Assembly: GCA_015680685.1 (NCBI GenBank)
Contig: MNCI01026223.1
Span: 1 to 64,000, forward strand
DNA: 64,000 nt
Source of the DNA: Gnetum montanum
Lineage: Eukaryota > Streptophyta > Gnetopsida > Gnetales > Gnetaceae
Direction: 5' to 3'
The notes under the pieces were generated by a model. It made no database searches and was not told where the DNA came from. It was given only the letters and a program-made list of their open reading frames with translations. The translations under genes were made by a program, and so were the position numbers. Of this stretch, positions 34,432 to 45,531 are shown in pieces (the stretch's first letter is position 1; every line of letters begins with the position of its first letter).

Positions 34432-35400
34432 ATGGATGATGAAATGCACCAACAAATTAAGGACTTAGGATGTAGAGTGTTTGGTACACCTCTAATAGAT
34501 TATTATTATTTGGAGGAAATTTTTGAGTTTTACAAGAATCTAAAATGCCATCTTACTAATTCTAAGCCCCATGAGAGATACATCATCTCCTTTGTTAAGA
34601 AGGTGAAGGTTAAAATTATGGCTACTTTGCTAGTATAAACCTTTTTGCTACCAAACAGAAGAGAAGGCATCTTTAAGCTTAGGGCAATCATATAGGAAAA
34701 GTATGACCTCTTCCACTAATTTATTAGTGAATTAGATAGCAGTTCACTGCAAACTCGGGGCCTCAAGGTTACAAATCTACTATCTAAGCATCGAGTAATG
34801 GCAATAATGGTGATTACCAATATTTTATCATCCATGCACATGTCCTAAATACTCGGTCTTGCCCTATGAGTGATGAAATCCCTCGAATATGGTGAAGAAG
34901 CTAACTTTGCCTACCTTCCTACCACATACACAGTTTACCACTACAATGAAGAGATCTTCTGTATGTGTTTTCCCTTGTCAATTTCTGCAATTTTAAGGAA
35001 AAAGGAAATTCTAGAACTAGCAAGCAAGAGGAGGGTTACTTACACAATTTTGAAGCCAGAAACCTTGGTAAAATCTTTGAAAACTTACAATAAAATAGGG
35101 CACTATATCTTAGAGTCAAACTTACCTAGATCTATGTTAATGGGTCAGCCGAGCTCTAATGTATAGAGTCTTTGAGAAGAAATGTGGCAGCAAATGGAAA
35201 AGATAAGAAGTAATCAATAGGCCATACTTGTTACCTTGGAAAAAGTTTTCAGCACTTTAGTAAGCCTAGATGGATTGGTAGTAGCATTGGAAAAGAAGAT
35301 GCAACCTCCCATTGAAGATGATGATGAAGGTTATGACTTCTCTCATTTTGATGAAGAGGAGGAAGATAGCATGGAAATTGAAGGAAGTAGGACATAGGAA
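34432..35400 (+). pseudogene. ORF3 of element C, downstream of integrase (envelope-position frame)
   Basis: A single broken reading stretch of about 320 codons: 34432-34638 (EIFEFYKNLKCHLTNSKPHE, then FVKKVKVKIMATLL), then with stops DLFHxFISELDSSSL, then 34870-35166 (MKSLEYGEEANFAYLPTTYT, FPLSISAILRKKEILELASK) and a carboxy end with VTLEKVFSTLVSLDGLVVAL and the acidic run DDDEGYDFSHFDEEEED. It sits where Athila elements have an extra, sometimes envelope-like, frame. The words EFYKNL and FVKKVKV recall the plant-transposon-protein family common in these elements, which is a family-level guess. No signal peptide is visible. Confidence 0.55.
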
Positions 35401-35935
35401 TAATTGTAGCTATTTTGCATTATAAACTTTTTATTTTGTAAAAATGATACTTTAAAAAAAAAATTTTACTTGGATAATGTCTATATGAGTTTTGGAAATG
35501 ACTATTTTCTCATGATGTTTATGTTTTGACACAGTAGGACATGAATATGATGTTATTATATTTTTGATCTTATGATAGTAACACTAGATTATATGAACGA
35601 GTTATTTGCATGAATATTGATTCCATGGACTTTTAGGCTTGGGATGATTGGAATCAAATACTCATTGTTTTGAAATTTTAAGTTGCATAGAAAAACCTAA
35701 TCTTGGTTATCTAATTATTAGGTTAAAGTCTAACTATGATATATTATTCTATTATTGATGCCATTATGTGGAAAGATTTAACCTAAGGCATGATTCCACA
35801 TTGTTATATTATGAGGACTAAATACAAGGTTTTAAGAATTAAGCATTTACTTTTATTTCTTTTGGAAAGAGCATCATTGTTTCAAGCCATGTATTCTTAT
35901 CATTACTATCTTCTTTTTTGGCTAGGCATTGGCCA

Positions 35936-35953
35936 AAGGCTTGTTGGGGATTA
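35936..35953 (+). other. Polypurine tract of element C
   Basis: AAGGCTTGTTGGGGATTA directly precedes the 3' LTR start TGTTGAG. Confidence 0.6.
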
Positions 35954-36990
35954 TGTTGAGATCCCATAGTAACCTTATTTTTTGAATTAAAGGCCTTAAA
36001 ATTTTATATGTTTTTACTGATTTAAGCTATATTCGGTTATCAATTAAATCGATAAACCATGAACAATTTGTTCTATGTTTATCATAGGTAATTACTTAGA
36101 CAACAAACTATAATTGGAAATTAAATGTTATCAAAAAACATTGATTGAAGTGATAGGACATGATCAGGAAAATAACTTTTGTTCATTGATTGATATCACT
36201 CCAATGATAACCTTCTACAAGAAAAAAGTGTATCGCACCAACCTCAAGTTCACTGACCATATCGATTATCACTAAGCCAACAATGTTCTACAACAAAGAC
36301 AAAAAATTAATCACAAGAAATCACTGCAATGATAATTATATCAATCAAGGATTTACATCGTATCATAATTCTTAGTGGCAGCAATGAGTTGTAATAATAG
36401 TGCCTATTTATTTTTATAATTCTTCTCTCAAATAATTGGCACTCGTAAATTTAACCTAATCCTTATATAAAAGGAAAGAAAAATAAGAGGAGTAGGGATT
36501 TGTACCCCTTGAAGCTCCCAAGTCATTTTGAAGTAATTTTTTCCTAAATAAGTATTAAAAGAGCTAGTTGAATCCTATGGCAATTCATTGACTATTAGAG
36601 TCCATTGGTGGGTTGTTGAGGTTGTTGCATTATAAAGATAGTAAGGTAGGATCATAGATTAGGTGATATCTCACTTGTGCTCTTTGTAATTTGCATTATG
36701 TAATTTGGCTTCAAATTTTCTTAATCATTAGATTTTCATTCTTGGGCTTATGTTAGTAGTTAGGATGACAATTTACAATTTGGCTAATAGTTAGGATGAT
36801 AATTTACGATTTGGCTAATGAGTGAAAATCATAAGTATGGAATTGAACTGGGATTGGATTATTTGTTTCATCTTGATGTTCTTTTGACCTTCAACCATTC
36901 CTCCAAGGATACGACTCATCGATTGATCATAGACAAGGTGACATTACTACAACAAAGGTAATTTAGCATCAAATTTTGGCTAGCTTATCA
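35954..36990 (+). repeat. Element C 3' LTR
   Basis: Matches 18294-19323 from TGTTGAGATCCC to GCTAGCTTATCA. It carries a local tandem duplication of about 31 bp (TAGTTAGGATGACAATTTAC..., 36753-36815) that the 5' LTR has only once. Confidence 0.9.
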
Positions 36991-37986
36991 CAAAGCAATA
37001 AGCCTACGCTGGTGGCCTAGCTGATCATGATACAACATGATGAGGCCTTATAGCCATGTTGTGCAATGATGTAGTAGTTCAATGTTGTGGCATCCAAACA
37101 CTTGATTAAGGTTTTTTTAAAATTTGATTAAAAAATATATGTTTAGAATTAACATGATAAATAAACACAACCATGTAATTTGACTTGATGACTAGCTAAG
37201 CAAGTCTTAAGAGTTAGGTTTGATAAGGGAAAGATCTTGAATTCAATTATAAGCCTTAAAATTTTAACTTTATATATATTTTTAACTTTTTATTATTAAA
37301 ATAATCAACAAAACATGGGTAGCTGACATGGTGGTTAGTGTATTAATGAATAAGAGTTTGGTTTGCCTAGGAGAAGGTTGGGGGTTTGATTGCTAACTTT
37401 AAAATTTTAAATTTTTTAAAGAAAATAATTAATTATTTATTTTATTAAGACACATAATGAGAAACTTCTAATGGTAATATCTCCCAATTTGTAAGTCCAA
37501 TCAAGTGAAAATCTGTACTTTTTGAATCATCTGGATGAGTACTATGCATTAGGCATAGTCTCATAGTGAAATTAATAAGTTGGATTTCTATGATTTTAAA
37601 AAACCAAAATAGCAAACTAAGATGCATCGATAAGGATGCTACAATGTAGATGTGATGTAGCATCTATGATATCTCAACCAACTAATGATTCATCAAGGCA
37701 TAAAGATTATCTTANGGACTAATACACTAACGTTGCTAGAATATTACTAGGACTAATGTTATCCTTGTTTTACAAATGTTTCTTATAGTTACTGTACCTT
37801 ATTAAAGTGTAATTGAATCTACTAGTTATTGATATCCATGAAAGTTGTTGGGGAAAGCATCTTCTTGATTGGTATGATTCATGTTGAACATGATGTGTGT
37901 TCATGATTCTCTCTAGATTGTGGTTTTATGGTTCATCATTAGATTATAGTTGGCTCTTAAATTGTGGTTTTTATACTAATATCAAA
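36991..37986 (-). other. Element F internal remainder with primer site
   Basis: This is the 5' side of F on the minus strand. The primer site is TTTGATATTAGT (37986-37975). Two tRNA-related stretches lie at about 37185-37245 and 37318-37395 (A-box-like TAGCTGACATGGTGG, B-box-like GGGGGTTTGATT), possibly SINE remnants. A short open minus stretch (37663-37445) has no recognisable domain. One N occurs at 37715. Confidence 0.4.
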
Positions 37987-38498
37987 TGTGACATCTCATT
38001 CTTGGATGTTATGACAAACTTCAAATATGTGCAACATTCAACATTATGCATAAAGGAAAAAATAATGTAAAAGGAGAATGATTAGAGTGCTTTATTAAAA
38101 TGGAGTAGTGTATGTGGGTCATGCTTTAAGGGTTCCTTGAGTTTATCTTCCTTTAGCATCTATTCCTTGGAAGCAGTCTAGTACTAGCACCACAATTAGG
38201 CCTGTAACATGCCAAAAGGAATGGCTAGTCACCTTCCTATCCTGTTTCATCTGACATCTATTACTTTCCATTATTGGCTTTACAACTCCATGTTGATACG
38301 ACCTCTAATTCTTGAGTATAAATACCCTAGGTCAAAGCCTCAAAGGTTACCTCAAGAGACACATGTTAGTACAATGTGCCCTTTTGGATCATGTTACAAC
38401 TTACCCTTTTGGGTCTCATTACAATAATTACATCATTTGTTATGAAAAGATACCATCTTTGTTATTGAACGACTCCATTTGGGAATGGATACATCACA
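37987..38498 (-). repeat. Element F 5' LTR
   Basis: On the plus strand it reads TGTGACATCTCATTC ... GGATACATCACA, so both ends have TG/CA. It matches 15195-15716 and is followed by the duplicated pentamer ATTTC. Confidence 0.85.
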
Positions 38499-39640
38499 AT
38501 TTCTTGTCTTTATATTCATGATAGATGGATTACATGGAAGAAGGCTTTTAGCCTCTATGATTTGAATAGAAAGAGGAAAAAAGATTTTGAAAAAATTAAT
38601 TTATGATATTGAGAGTTTATTTAAAGTCGATAATAGTTTTCATTAGGATTTTTCAAATATTTTTCAAAAGAATGGTAGAATTTTTTTTCTTTTAACTCTA
38701 AAGTTACATATGAGATGGTTATAAAGATTAATTTTATTCATAACAAATTCAATAAGATCTACAATATGCAATTAGCACCATATTTATGAATGAAGAAAAT
38801 GAAAGATATTTGGAAAGCTTCTACTTTTCCAAAAATTCATATTTTTTATGGTGTCTTATTCATAAAGGTCTTCCTATTGACACTTGTCTTAAACATATGA
38901 GAGTTATTTCCCCTTAATGTCCTCTATATGGAAGTGAAAACTTTTTTCTTATGGTTTTTTTGAGTGTCTTGTTGCACAACATGCTCAAAAATGAACATTC
39001 ATAACTTGTAATAACTTTCAACCAAGTATTAATGAAATCATTATTGGTGATTAACCTTTTTTGTCTACTTTCTTTCTTTGCATTTAGAAGTATCTTCAAC
39101 AACTTATTCCTTCATCTACTTGGAAGCTTTAGTGTATAGTTATTTTCCAGTAGTAAGAGTATACTATGATCTTTCATTAGGAGAAATATTAAATTTTCAA
39201 AAATGTCACTTTTCAACTACAACTTCAAGCAAAAAGCTCTTAGTGAAAGTTGAACAATTATTTGATTTTCCTACAACATTAGTTTCTTTTTATTTTGGAG
39301 GCTCAATGATGGGAAGCTTTTAACTTTTGTTGTTATTTGTTCATTTTTTTATGGATGTAATCTTTTATCTTTAGAGAGAGTTTTCTCCTTTTTTTCAAAA
39401 GAAACTCTTTAGTAAGAACTAAAAACCCATTAGGACACTTTTGAACAAGGGAAAGACCTAATCCTTTTCCTACCCTATAGGGGAGGTTTTTCAAGATTCA
39501 TTGTAAGGATGAAAAAGTGAAAAAGCATTGTCAAAATTGTTTAGTTTTTTCTTTGTACTATTTCTTCATTGATTTGATGTACTCTAAAATTTTTTAAATA
39601 TTATTATTCATTTTTTTGGGTCTTGACACCCCTCACCGAG
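38499..39640 (+). pseudogene. LINE K, carboxy-terminal part of ORF2 and 3' end
   Basis: The stretch continues the frame of 14975-15194. It has RWITWKKAFSLYDLNRKRK (near 38530), then IWKASTFPKIHIFYG (near 38808-38855) and, across frameshifts, HKGLPIDTCLKHMRVISP with CPLYGSENF and FECLVAQHAQ. This pattern of PK(I/V), LP, CPLC, E-H and FxCxxA is the zinc-binding domain that ends plant L1-type RT proteins. The frame 39078-39323 ends with FYFGGSMMGSF. T-rich untranslated sequence follows to about 39640; no poly-A tail is visible. It is non-functional. Confidence 0.7.
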
Positions 39641-40089
39641 TTTAACGGATTGTGGTGACTATATATCTTAAGTGTTCATATAGTGGATGATCCAAACAAT
39701 GGTATCAATAATGATGAATCATTAGTTGGTTGGGATATCGTTGATGCTATGTTGCATCTATTGACAAAAAGTCTATTTTTGGTTAGATAAGATATCTTAT
39801 CCTTGATATTGAATCACATGCTACATTATCAGATTTTCGATATCGGGGGATGTGTGTTGGCCTATAAATATAACATTTGGGCATATGGTTTGGTAGTCAA
39901 TTAGTCAATAGAGTAGCCAAACTCTTGCAATTTTATTCTATAGTCTTAGAGAATAGTCAATGAGTGCTCATAGTGTGGATTTGAGTTAGTTGTACAATGT
40001 CTTATTCAAGTGGCAATGTACTTGCACACATTCCATGAATGACAATAAGATCGAGATTGATTCATATTCATTGTAGCACTTTCACTTAG

Positions 40090-40984
40090 TGATGAGTCAT
40101 TGTTGGTTGGCTACATCAACAACACCTCATCGACAAGGCCTCGTCAATGCATCTTGCCCTACATCAATGAGGCCTCGTCGACGTAATGTCTGTCCATCGC
40201 CTATAAATACGTGCCTACCAGCCACATTTATGGTAATCTAGATTTCAGTAGCAATGAAGCTTTTGCATTTTTTCCATTTAAAAGTTAGATTTTTTTTCCC
40301 TAAGTGCCCACAACAAGAGTCATTGAGTGTATGGATCTTTATTCGAGCATTGTTGTACTTGAGCACAACAGTGTGTGTGGCAATAAAGACGAGCTTTCTG
40401 ATAAACCTTGTAGCACTTTGGATAGATTAGATATTTTATTTATGCATTTACTATTTTTAATTATTTATTAAATGTTTTGAATTAATTATTAATTATTTTT
40501 TAGTTACTATGTTAGATAAGCAATTAAGCCAAATAGATTACACACATAAGTATGATTGCTTCGAACATAACACGTATTCACTTGGTAATCCCAGCAACGT
40601 TGTTGCTTGGTACACCCAATAGTATAGTGCTTGGTCACCTAGCAGTGGATATGTGGGTTTAGGACATGTACAGAAAGTGAGAACAGATACTTATGTTAGG
40701 ATTAGTTAAATGATTAGTTAAGTTAATCAAATTACTTTGATCTACATTTGAGCACTGACTTATAAAACATAAAAATGATAAAAATTGAATACCTCAATCA
40801 CACTTAACCATACCAATGAATGTCACAAGTGTAATTGGGAAGATAACAATTGACCTTAATGCTAGATTTACTTCCTAAAGGGCTAGTGCATTAGAAATGA
40901 CAAAGTCCTCAGAATTCAACCAAATCGTGCATGAATGCTTTGTGATTCGTATGGTTGGGCATAGGGGTACCTCGCAACTCATCA
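40090..40984 (+). repeat. Element H 5' LTR
   Basis: Starts TGATGAGTCATTGTTGG, contains repeated inverted words around GAGGCCTCGTCGAC (40120-40190), a TATA box (CTATAAATACG, near 40201) and ends CGCAACTCATCA. Confidence 0.85.
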
Positions 40985-40985
40985 T

Positions 40986-41002
40986 TGGCACTATTGCCAG
41001 GG
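40986..41002 (+). other. Primer binding site of element H (tRNA-Asp type)
   Basis: TGGCACTATTGCCAGGG matches the expected TGGCGCCGTTGCCGGGG with four transition changes. Confidence 0.75.
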
Positions 41003-41139
41003 ACTTTGTTTATGGAATATGTGCTATTAAGGTTTAAGTGAATATCATTAATATTGTTGTATGAACCTAAGGTTAATATCATTCCCACTATACATAGAAT
41101 TATAAAAGCACACTAATAACTTCATTTTTTTTTTGTAAA

Positions 41140-42932
41140 ATGTTTTCTTCTTCTCACAAGCCTAAAGATACCAGACCACTAATCCCACAAGAATGCAAAG
41201 TGGTATACACTCATCCAGATGAGTTTGTACCAAATTTCACCTTCATCCTGCATTAGGATGAAAAAATGTCATGGCATGATATGGAGGGCAACATCATCTT
41301 TCCCCTCAATAGATCTGTGCCCAAAATGCTATTTAAAACCCTTAAGAAGTTAGGCATAGTAGATCTTCATAGTATGTTATGGATGGATACGACACTTGGA
41401 ACTACTATCCCACTAAAACACAATGTTAAAGAGATAAATGTTAAAAGAAACTCCATGAAGCTACAAAGGGGAAACATTACACTAACCCCTTATTCCTACT
41501 AGATCAACAAGACAATGAGGATCCTTCCTTGGAAGGTTCTCAACATGAAGATTCTCCACCTTGTGCTACTAATGACAAGGGTGTGAACTTGACCCTACAA
41601 TTGACTATTCATAAACTGGGGTCAAGAAAGAGTGATAGCCAAGGTAGGAACTTGGTTACACATTGAAATAACAAGGGATCTAAGGATGGTAATCATAATA
41701 AGTGTAAGAGTGGTGGCAGACATCGCAGTGGTGGTGGTAGTCCACCTTCCTCTTCATCCTCTTCATCCAATTCTAAACATTCCTCTTCATCTGACGGTTC
41801 TCATGGAAGCCACCATCGAGACAATCGTGATGAAGGTGATCAATGAAATAACAATGACTGTGAAGGCCATCAAAATCGAAGGGGTGGCTAAAACCATCAT
41901 CGACCTCATCAATGTAGTGATGATTATGAACCTTTATTGGCAACTCGAAGTATGCTCAACATTGCGGAGGTAGTAAAAATCCCAACTAGGCATATAAAGG
42001 ATAGTCGGATCAAGTGCCTAGACATGAACAATATAACAAGATTTGAGGGGGGATACAATTCTGATTTGTAGACACATCTACAAGCTTTTCAAGATTCCTG
42101 TGCTTACAGAACATAGAGAATGAGTGGCAAAAACTCAAGATTTTCCCAAAGAAGGACACTCATTAAGAAAGCTAAAAGCTGGTACTAGTCCTTGGAGCCG
42201 AAATCTATCTAAAGATGGAGTACCATGTTACAACCATTCAATGACAAATATCAAACATACTCTAGAGTTTATAATCTGAGAAGGCAAATCCAAGGTGGAA
42301 ACAAGAAGCACATGAACCCTTGGATGTCACCATGGGTTGATACTATTCACTCCTACACTGATGTCCTAGCCATGATTACTCTTAGAGGGAACAAGTTCAC
42401 CATATCATAGATGGGCTAAGAGCATAAACAAGAAGAACCCTTGGAGTGTATGCCCAAGGAAGATTGTCTAAAATGAGAGCTTATCAGATCCAAAGGCTAA
42501 TTGAGTAGGTAGCAAAAGAGGGAAAGTACTAAAGAATATAATAGGGATCCATCCATCAAAAAATGAGAGGTTCGATTTTATGATGAGGAGGAATCACCAC
42601 TTGATGAAGTGATGAACAGAAAGACCTTGCCCATCCAAAAATCTATTTCTAATATTTTAGCCAAGGTTGACAAGTTATGGGACTCTTTGGATGAAAAATT
42701 TCAAATCACTTTGAAGATTGTTGAAGAATCCAAAGAGCAAAATAGTGATCATAATCATAGGAGGCAAAAAGAAGCTAAACGTGCCTACCAAAGAGGTAAG
42801 GGTAAAGTTGCTATCATAGAAGAAGTTGTGGAGTCTAACTTTGATGATGGAATTGAATGTGACATATGCCAATACAAACATCCAAAGGGATGTTGCCCTA
42901 TGGTGTCACACTTACAAGAGTTTAGAGTGTAA
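41140..42932 (+). pseudogene. gag of element H
   Basis: The ATG at 41140 gives MFSSSHKPK and then VVYTHPDEFVPNFTFIL, as in A (5680-5730). A serine-rich stretch follows (SPPSSSSSSSNSKHSSSSDG, about 41738-41800), then the capsid core in shifting frames: FEGGYNSD, LQPFNDKYQTYSRVYNLRR (from 42225) and QGRLSKMRAYQIQRL. Open stretch 42609-42932 has SISNILAKVDKLWDSLDE and the zinc knuckle CDICQYKHPKGC (about 42860-42895) with the short C-X2-C-X3-H-X3-C spacing of the lineage. Frameshifts and stops break it. Confidence 0.8.
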
Positions 42933-43589
42933 GCATTGAATCCTCACCTAGCACATAGGCAAGCTCCAAGATGATTGCCTTATCCTCAAGGTAGTCCAAG
43001 ATAGTTCCACTAGCAACAACAAGCGTACTACCCTAGTGGAACTCCTCCACAACCTTATGAACAATATCAACAGTGGTACTAACCATAGTTGTGGAAAATG
43101 CCACTACCAATGCAGCAATACCTTTATAGGCAACCAAATCCATACGAGTACTATGTTCAGCAGCTCTTCTCCCCTAGAAGTTCAGCAAGTCATGCATCAT
43201 TCCAGCATCACTATTATCCTCCAGAGTACCATCAAACACATTCATGATCTACTTGAGGGGAAAACCCATATCTATATTCTTATCATCCTTCACATCCCTC
43301 TGCACCTACACCTCCACCTTCAACTCAGTTACCTCCTACTCCATCTATGCAAGATGAGATTCCTCCATAGCCATAACAATGAAATGCTACAAGGGTTTCA
43401 CACTCACAAACAGTTTTTCAACCAAGTGGTCCAAATAATCAATCAAGGAAACAACCCTTCTTCTTGCCCAGCAACCCTATCCAACCCTCATAACCTATTT
43501 TGGCTGATTGCCCTGCATCTCCAACAGCCTCATCCTCTGCATCAAATACCTTCAAGTGCCCTTTCAACCAAGTGCTAACTAGGATCTGC

Positions 43590-44430
43590 ATTGTAATGCT
43601 AACTCATGTTGTTTTTGACTAGATTAAGGTTGGCAACTTTCCTACAAAAAGATCCAATTCAGGAAGTCCACTCATCTATCTACAGATTGCTAGATAAGAG
43701 CCATGCAAGGCCCTTCTTAACTCTGATTTCAGAGTTAACTTCATCTCCCATGATATGTACAATGCTTGGAACCTACCACCTCTTAAGAAGAGCAACATCC
43801 GTTTAGAATTAGTAGATCAGTTGATTACCATCTCTTTGAGATTAGTAGAGAACATTATGACCACAGTTTGTGGGTGGTCAAATCCTGATGATTTTTTGGT
43901 AATCAAGGTCGACAATTGCAAAAGTGACTTCCCCATCATTATGAGAAGGGCTTGGTTAAGCATGGTCAATGTGTGAATGGGTATAAGGGACCTATCTTTA
44001 GAAATATCCAAGGAAAATAAGCTAGGAAAAATTGAGAAGAAACATATTCCATGCATCAAGTGTAGTTATAATGAGTGCAATTGCATGCAAAGGATTTGGT
44101 CAATCAAAAGTACATACATTAAAGCATGTAATTAGTGTGCAAGGAAATTAACATTCAAAAGTATCTATACACAACAACCATAAAGCAGGAGGGCACCCAG
44201 TGGCTGATAAATGATTTAGATAGTAGCACAATATGCATGAAGCCAATTGAGAGTCTAACATGTGCATATGTTGAAGGCATGAATAAAATTGAATAAGTTC
44301 ATTTCCAACTCTCTAATGAAGATGATGATACCTATTGGGGAGAGTTGGAAATCCCTAATCACTTCAAGCAGGAGCCCTTAGAACTAAAAACTTTACTTGT
44401 TGATATGGATTATTTAATCACTACTTGGAA
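43590..44430 (+). pseudogene. Protease region and linker of element H
   Basis: The active-site region reads ALLNSDFRVNFI, with NSD in place of the DSG of A, so the catalytic aspartate is lost. NLPPLKKSNIRLELVDQLIT (43772-43830), TTVCGWSNPDDFLVIKV and FPIIMRRAWLSM follow, all matching A. The linker to RT ends at PLELKTLLVDMDYL (44370-44420), where the pol deletion begins. Confidence 0.8.
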
Positions 44431-44676
44431 CTATTTAATCTTCCCCAACAAGATTCACACCATCAATGAACATGTTGTCCATTTTTGAAGAGTTGTGTCA
44501 TGGTGTTCAATTTTATGTACTAAACATCACCATTTTTGTAATGTGTTTATTTGTACACTCAGGCACTCCATTTTTTGTCAAGTTAGTCAATTTGTTTTGT
44601 TGAAGAAAAGTCAGTAAATAATTCTATACATTCCCAACTTTGTAAAAGAACTCAAGAATGAGTTTTCATTTAGTCA
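44431..44676 (+). other. Element H deletion junction and 3' untranslated remnant
   Basis: RT would begin here in A. Instead AT-rich sequence leads within 250 bp to GAACTCAAGAATGAGTTTTC, the counterpart of the words before the A polypurine tract. The polypurine G-run and the first bases of the 3' LTR are also lost. Confidence 0.65.
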
Positions 44677-45531
44677 TCAACACAGTCAACTGCATCGACG
44701 AGGCCCCATCAACACAGTGTCTATTCATTGCCTATAAATAAGTGCCCACCAACCACATTTATGGCAATCTAGATTTCAATAGTAGCAAAGCTCTTGCATT
44801 TTTTCCATTCGAAAGTTAGAATTTTTTCCCTTGAGTGCCCGCAACAAGAGTCATTGAGTGTACAGATCTTTATTTGAGCATTATTGTACCTGAGCACGAT
44901 AGTGTGTGTGGCAATAAAGACAAGCTTTCTAATAAACCTTGCAGCACTTTGGATAGATTAGATATTTTATTTATACATTTACTATTTCCAATTATTTATT
45001 AAATATTTTCAATTAATTATCAATTATTTTCCAGTTACTATGTTACCTAAGCAATTAAGCCAAATAGATTACACACATAAGTATGACCGCTTCGAGTGTA
45101 ACACGTATTTGCTTCGTAATCCTAGCAGCGTTATTGCTTGGTATGCCCAGTAGCGTGGCGCTTGGTTGCCCAGCAACAAATACATGGGTTCAGGATGTGT
45201 ATGGAAAGTGGGAATGAATACTTATGTTAGGATTAGTTAAATGATTAGTTAATTAATTAATTTATATTAGTTAATCAAATTACTTTTATCGACATTTGAG
45301 CATCGACTTATAAAACATAAAAATGATAAAAATCGATTACCTTAGTTACACTTAACCATACCAACGAACGTCACAAGTGTAATTGGGAAGACACTGATTA
45401 ACCTTAAAGCTAGATTCACTTTCTAAAGGGCTAGTGCACTAGAAATGACAAAGTTCTAGGAATTCGATCAAATTGCTTATGAATGCTTTGTGATTCATAT
45501 GGTTGGACATAGGGTACCTTGCCGCTCATTA
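44677..45531 (+). repeat. Element H 3' LTR (start truncated)
   Basis: Matches 40090-40984 from the GACGAGGCC words on, through CTATAAATAAG (near 44731) and on to GTACCTTGCCGCTCATTA. The terminal CA has become TA. Confidence 0.85.

Larger units (their letters stand above)
18294..36990 (+). mobile_element. Element C: Athila-like Ty3/gypsy retrotransposon, host of D
   Basis: LTRs lie at 18294-19323 and 35954-36990 (about 1.03 kb). A strongly decayed tRNA-Asp-type primer site (19327-19343), gag with a canonical zinc knuckle, protease, RT, RNase H and integrase follow, then a separate frame after integrase (34432-35400) as in envelope-class Athila elements, and a polypurine tract. Element D (26810-32788) is inserted between integrase and that frame. 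The flanking pentamers, GGGAG (18289-18293) and CAAAG (36991-36995), agree at two positions and differ by transitions at two more, so the duplication is not secure. All frames are broken. Confidence 0.9.
15195..38498 (-). mobile_element. Element F: LTR retrotransposon with iMet-type primer site, host of C
   Basis: LTRs of about 520 bp lie at 15195-15716 and 37987-38498 and align along their length. The outer flanks are the same pentamer, ATTTC (15190-15194 and 38499-38503), a perfect target-site duplication. On the minus strand the sequence after the LTR at 37986 is TTTGATATTAGT, a transition-decayed form of the TTTGGTATCAGAG initiator-Met primer site, and AAGAGGGATA precedes the other LTR, so the element reads on the minus strand. 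Without C (18294-36990) its internal region is only about 3.5 kb, with no recognisable RT or integrase, so it may be internally deleted or non-autonomous. Confidence 0.85.

Noticed and set aside
37715-37715. Ambiguous base N as a biological feature
   Set aside because: It is a sequencing or assembly ambiguity inside the F interior.
15195-38498. Element F read on the plus strand
   Set aside because: The LTR ends are TG/CA in both directions and TATAAATA is nearly symmetric, but the primer-site-like word, the purine tract and the coherent frame all point to the minus strand.
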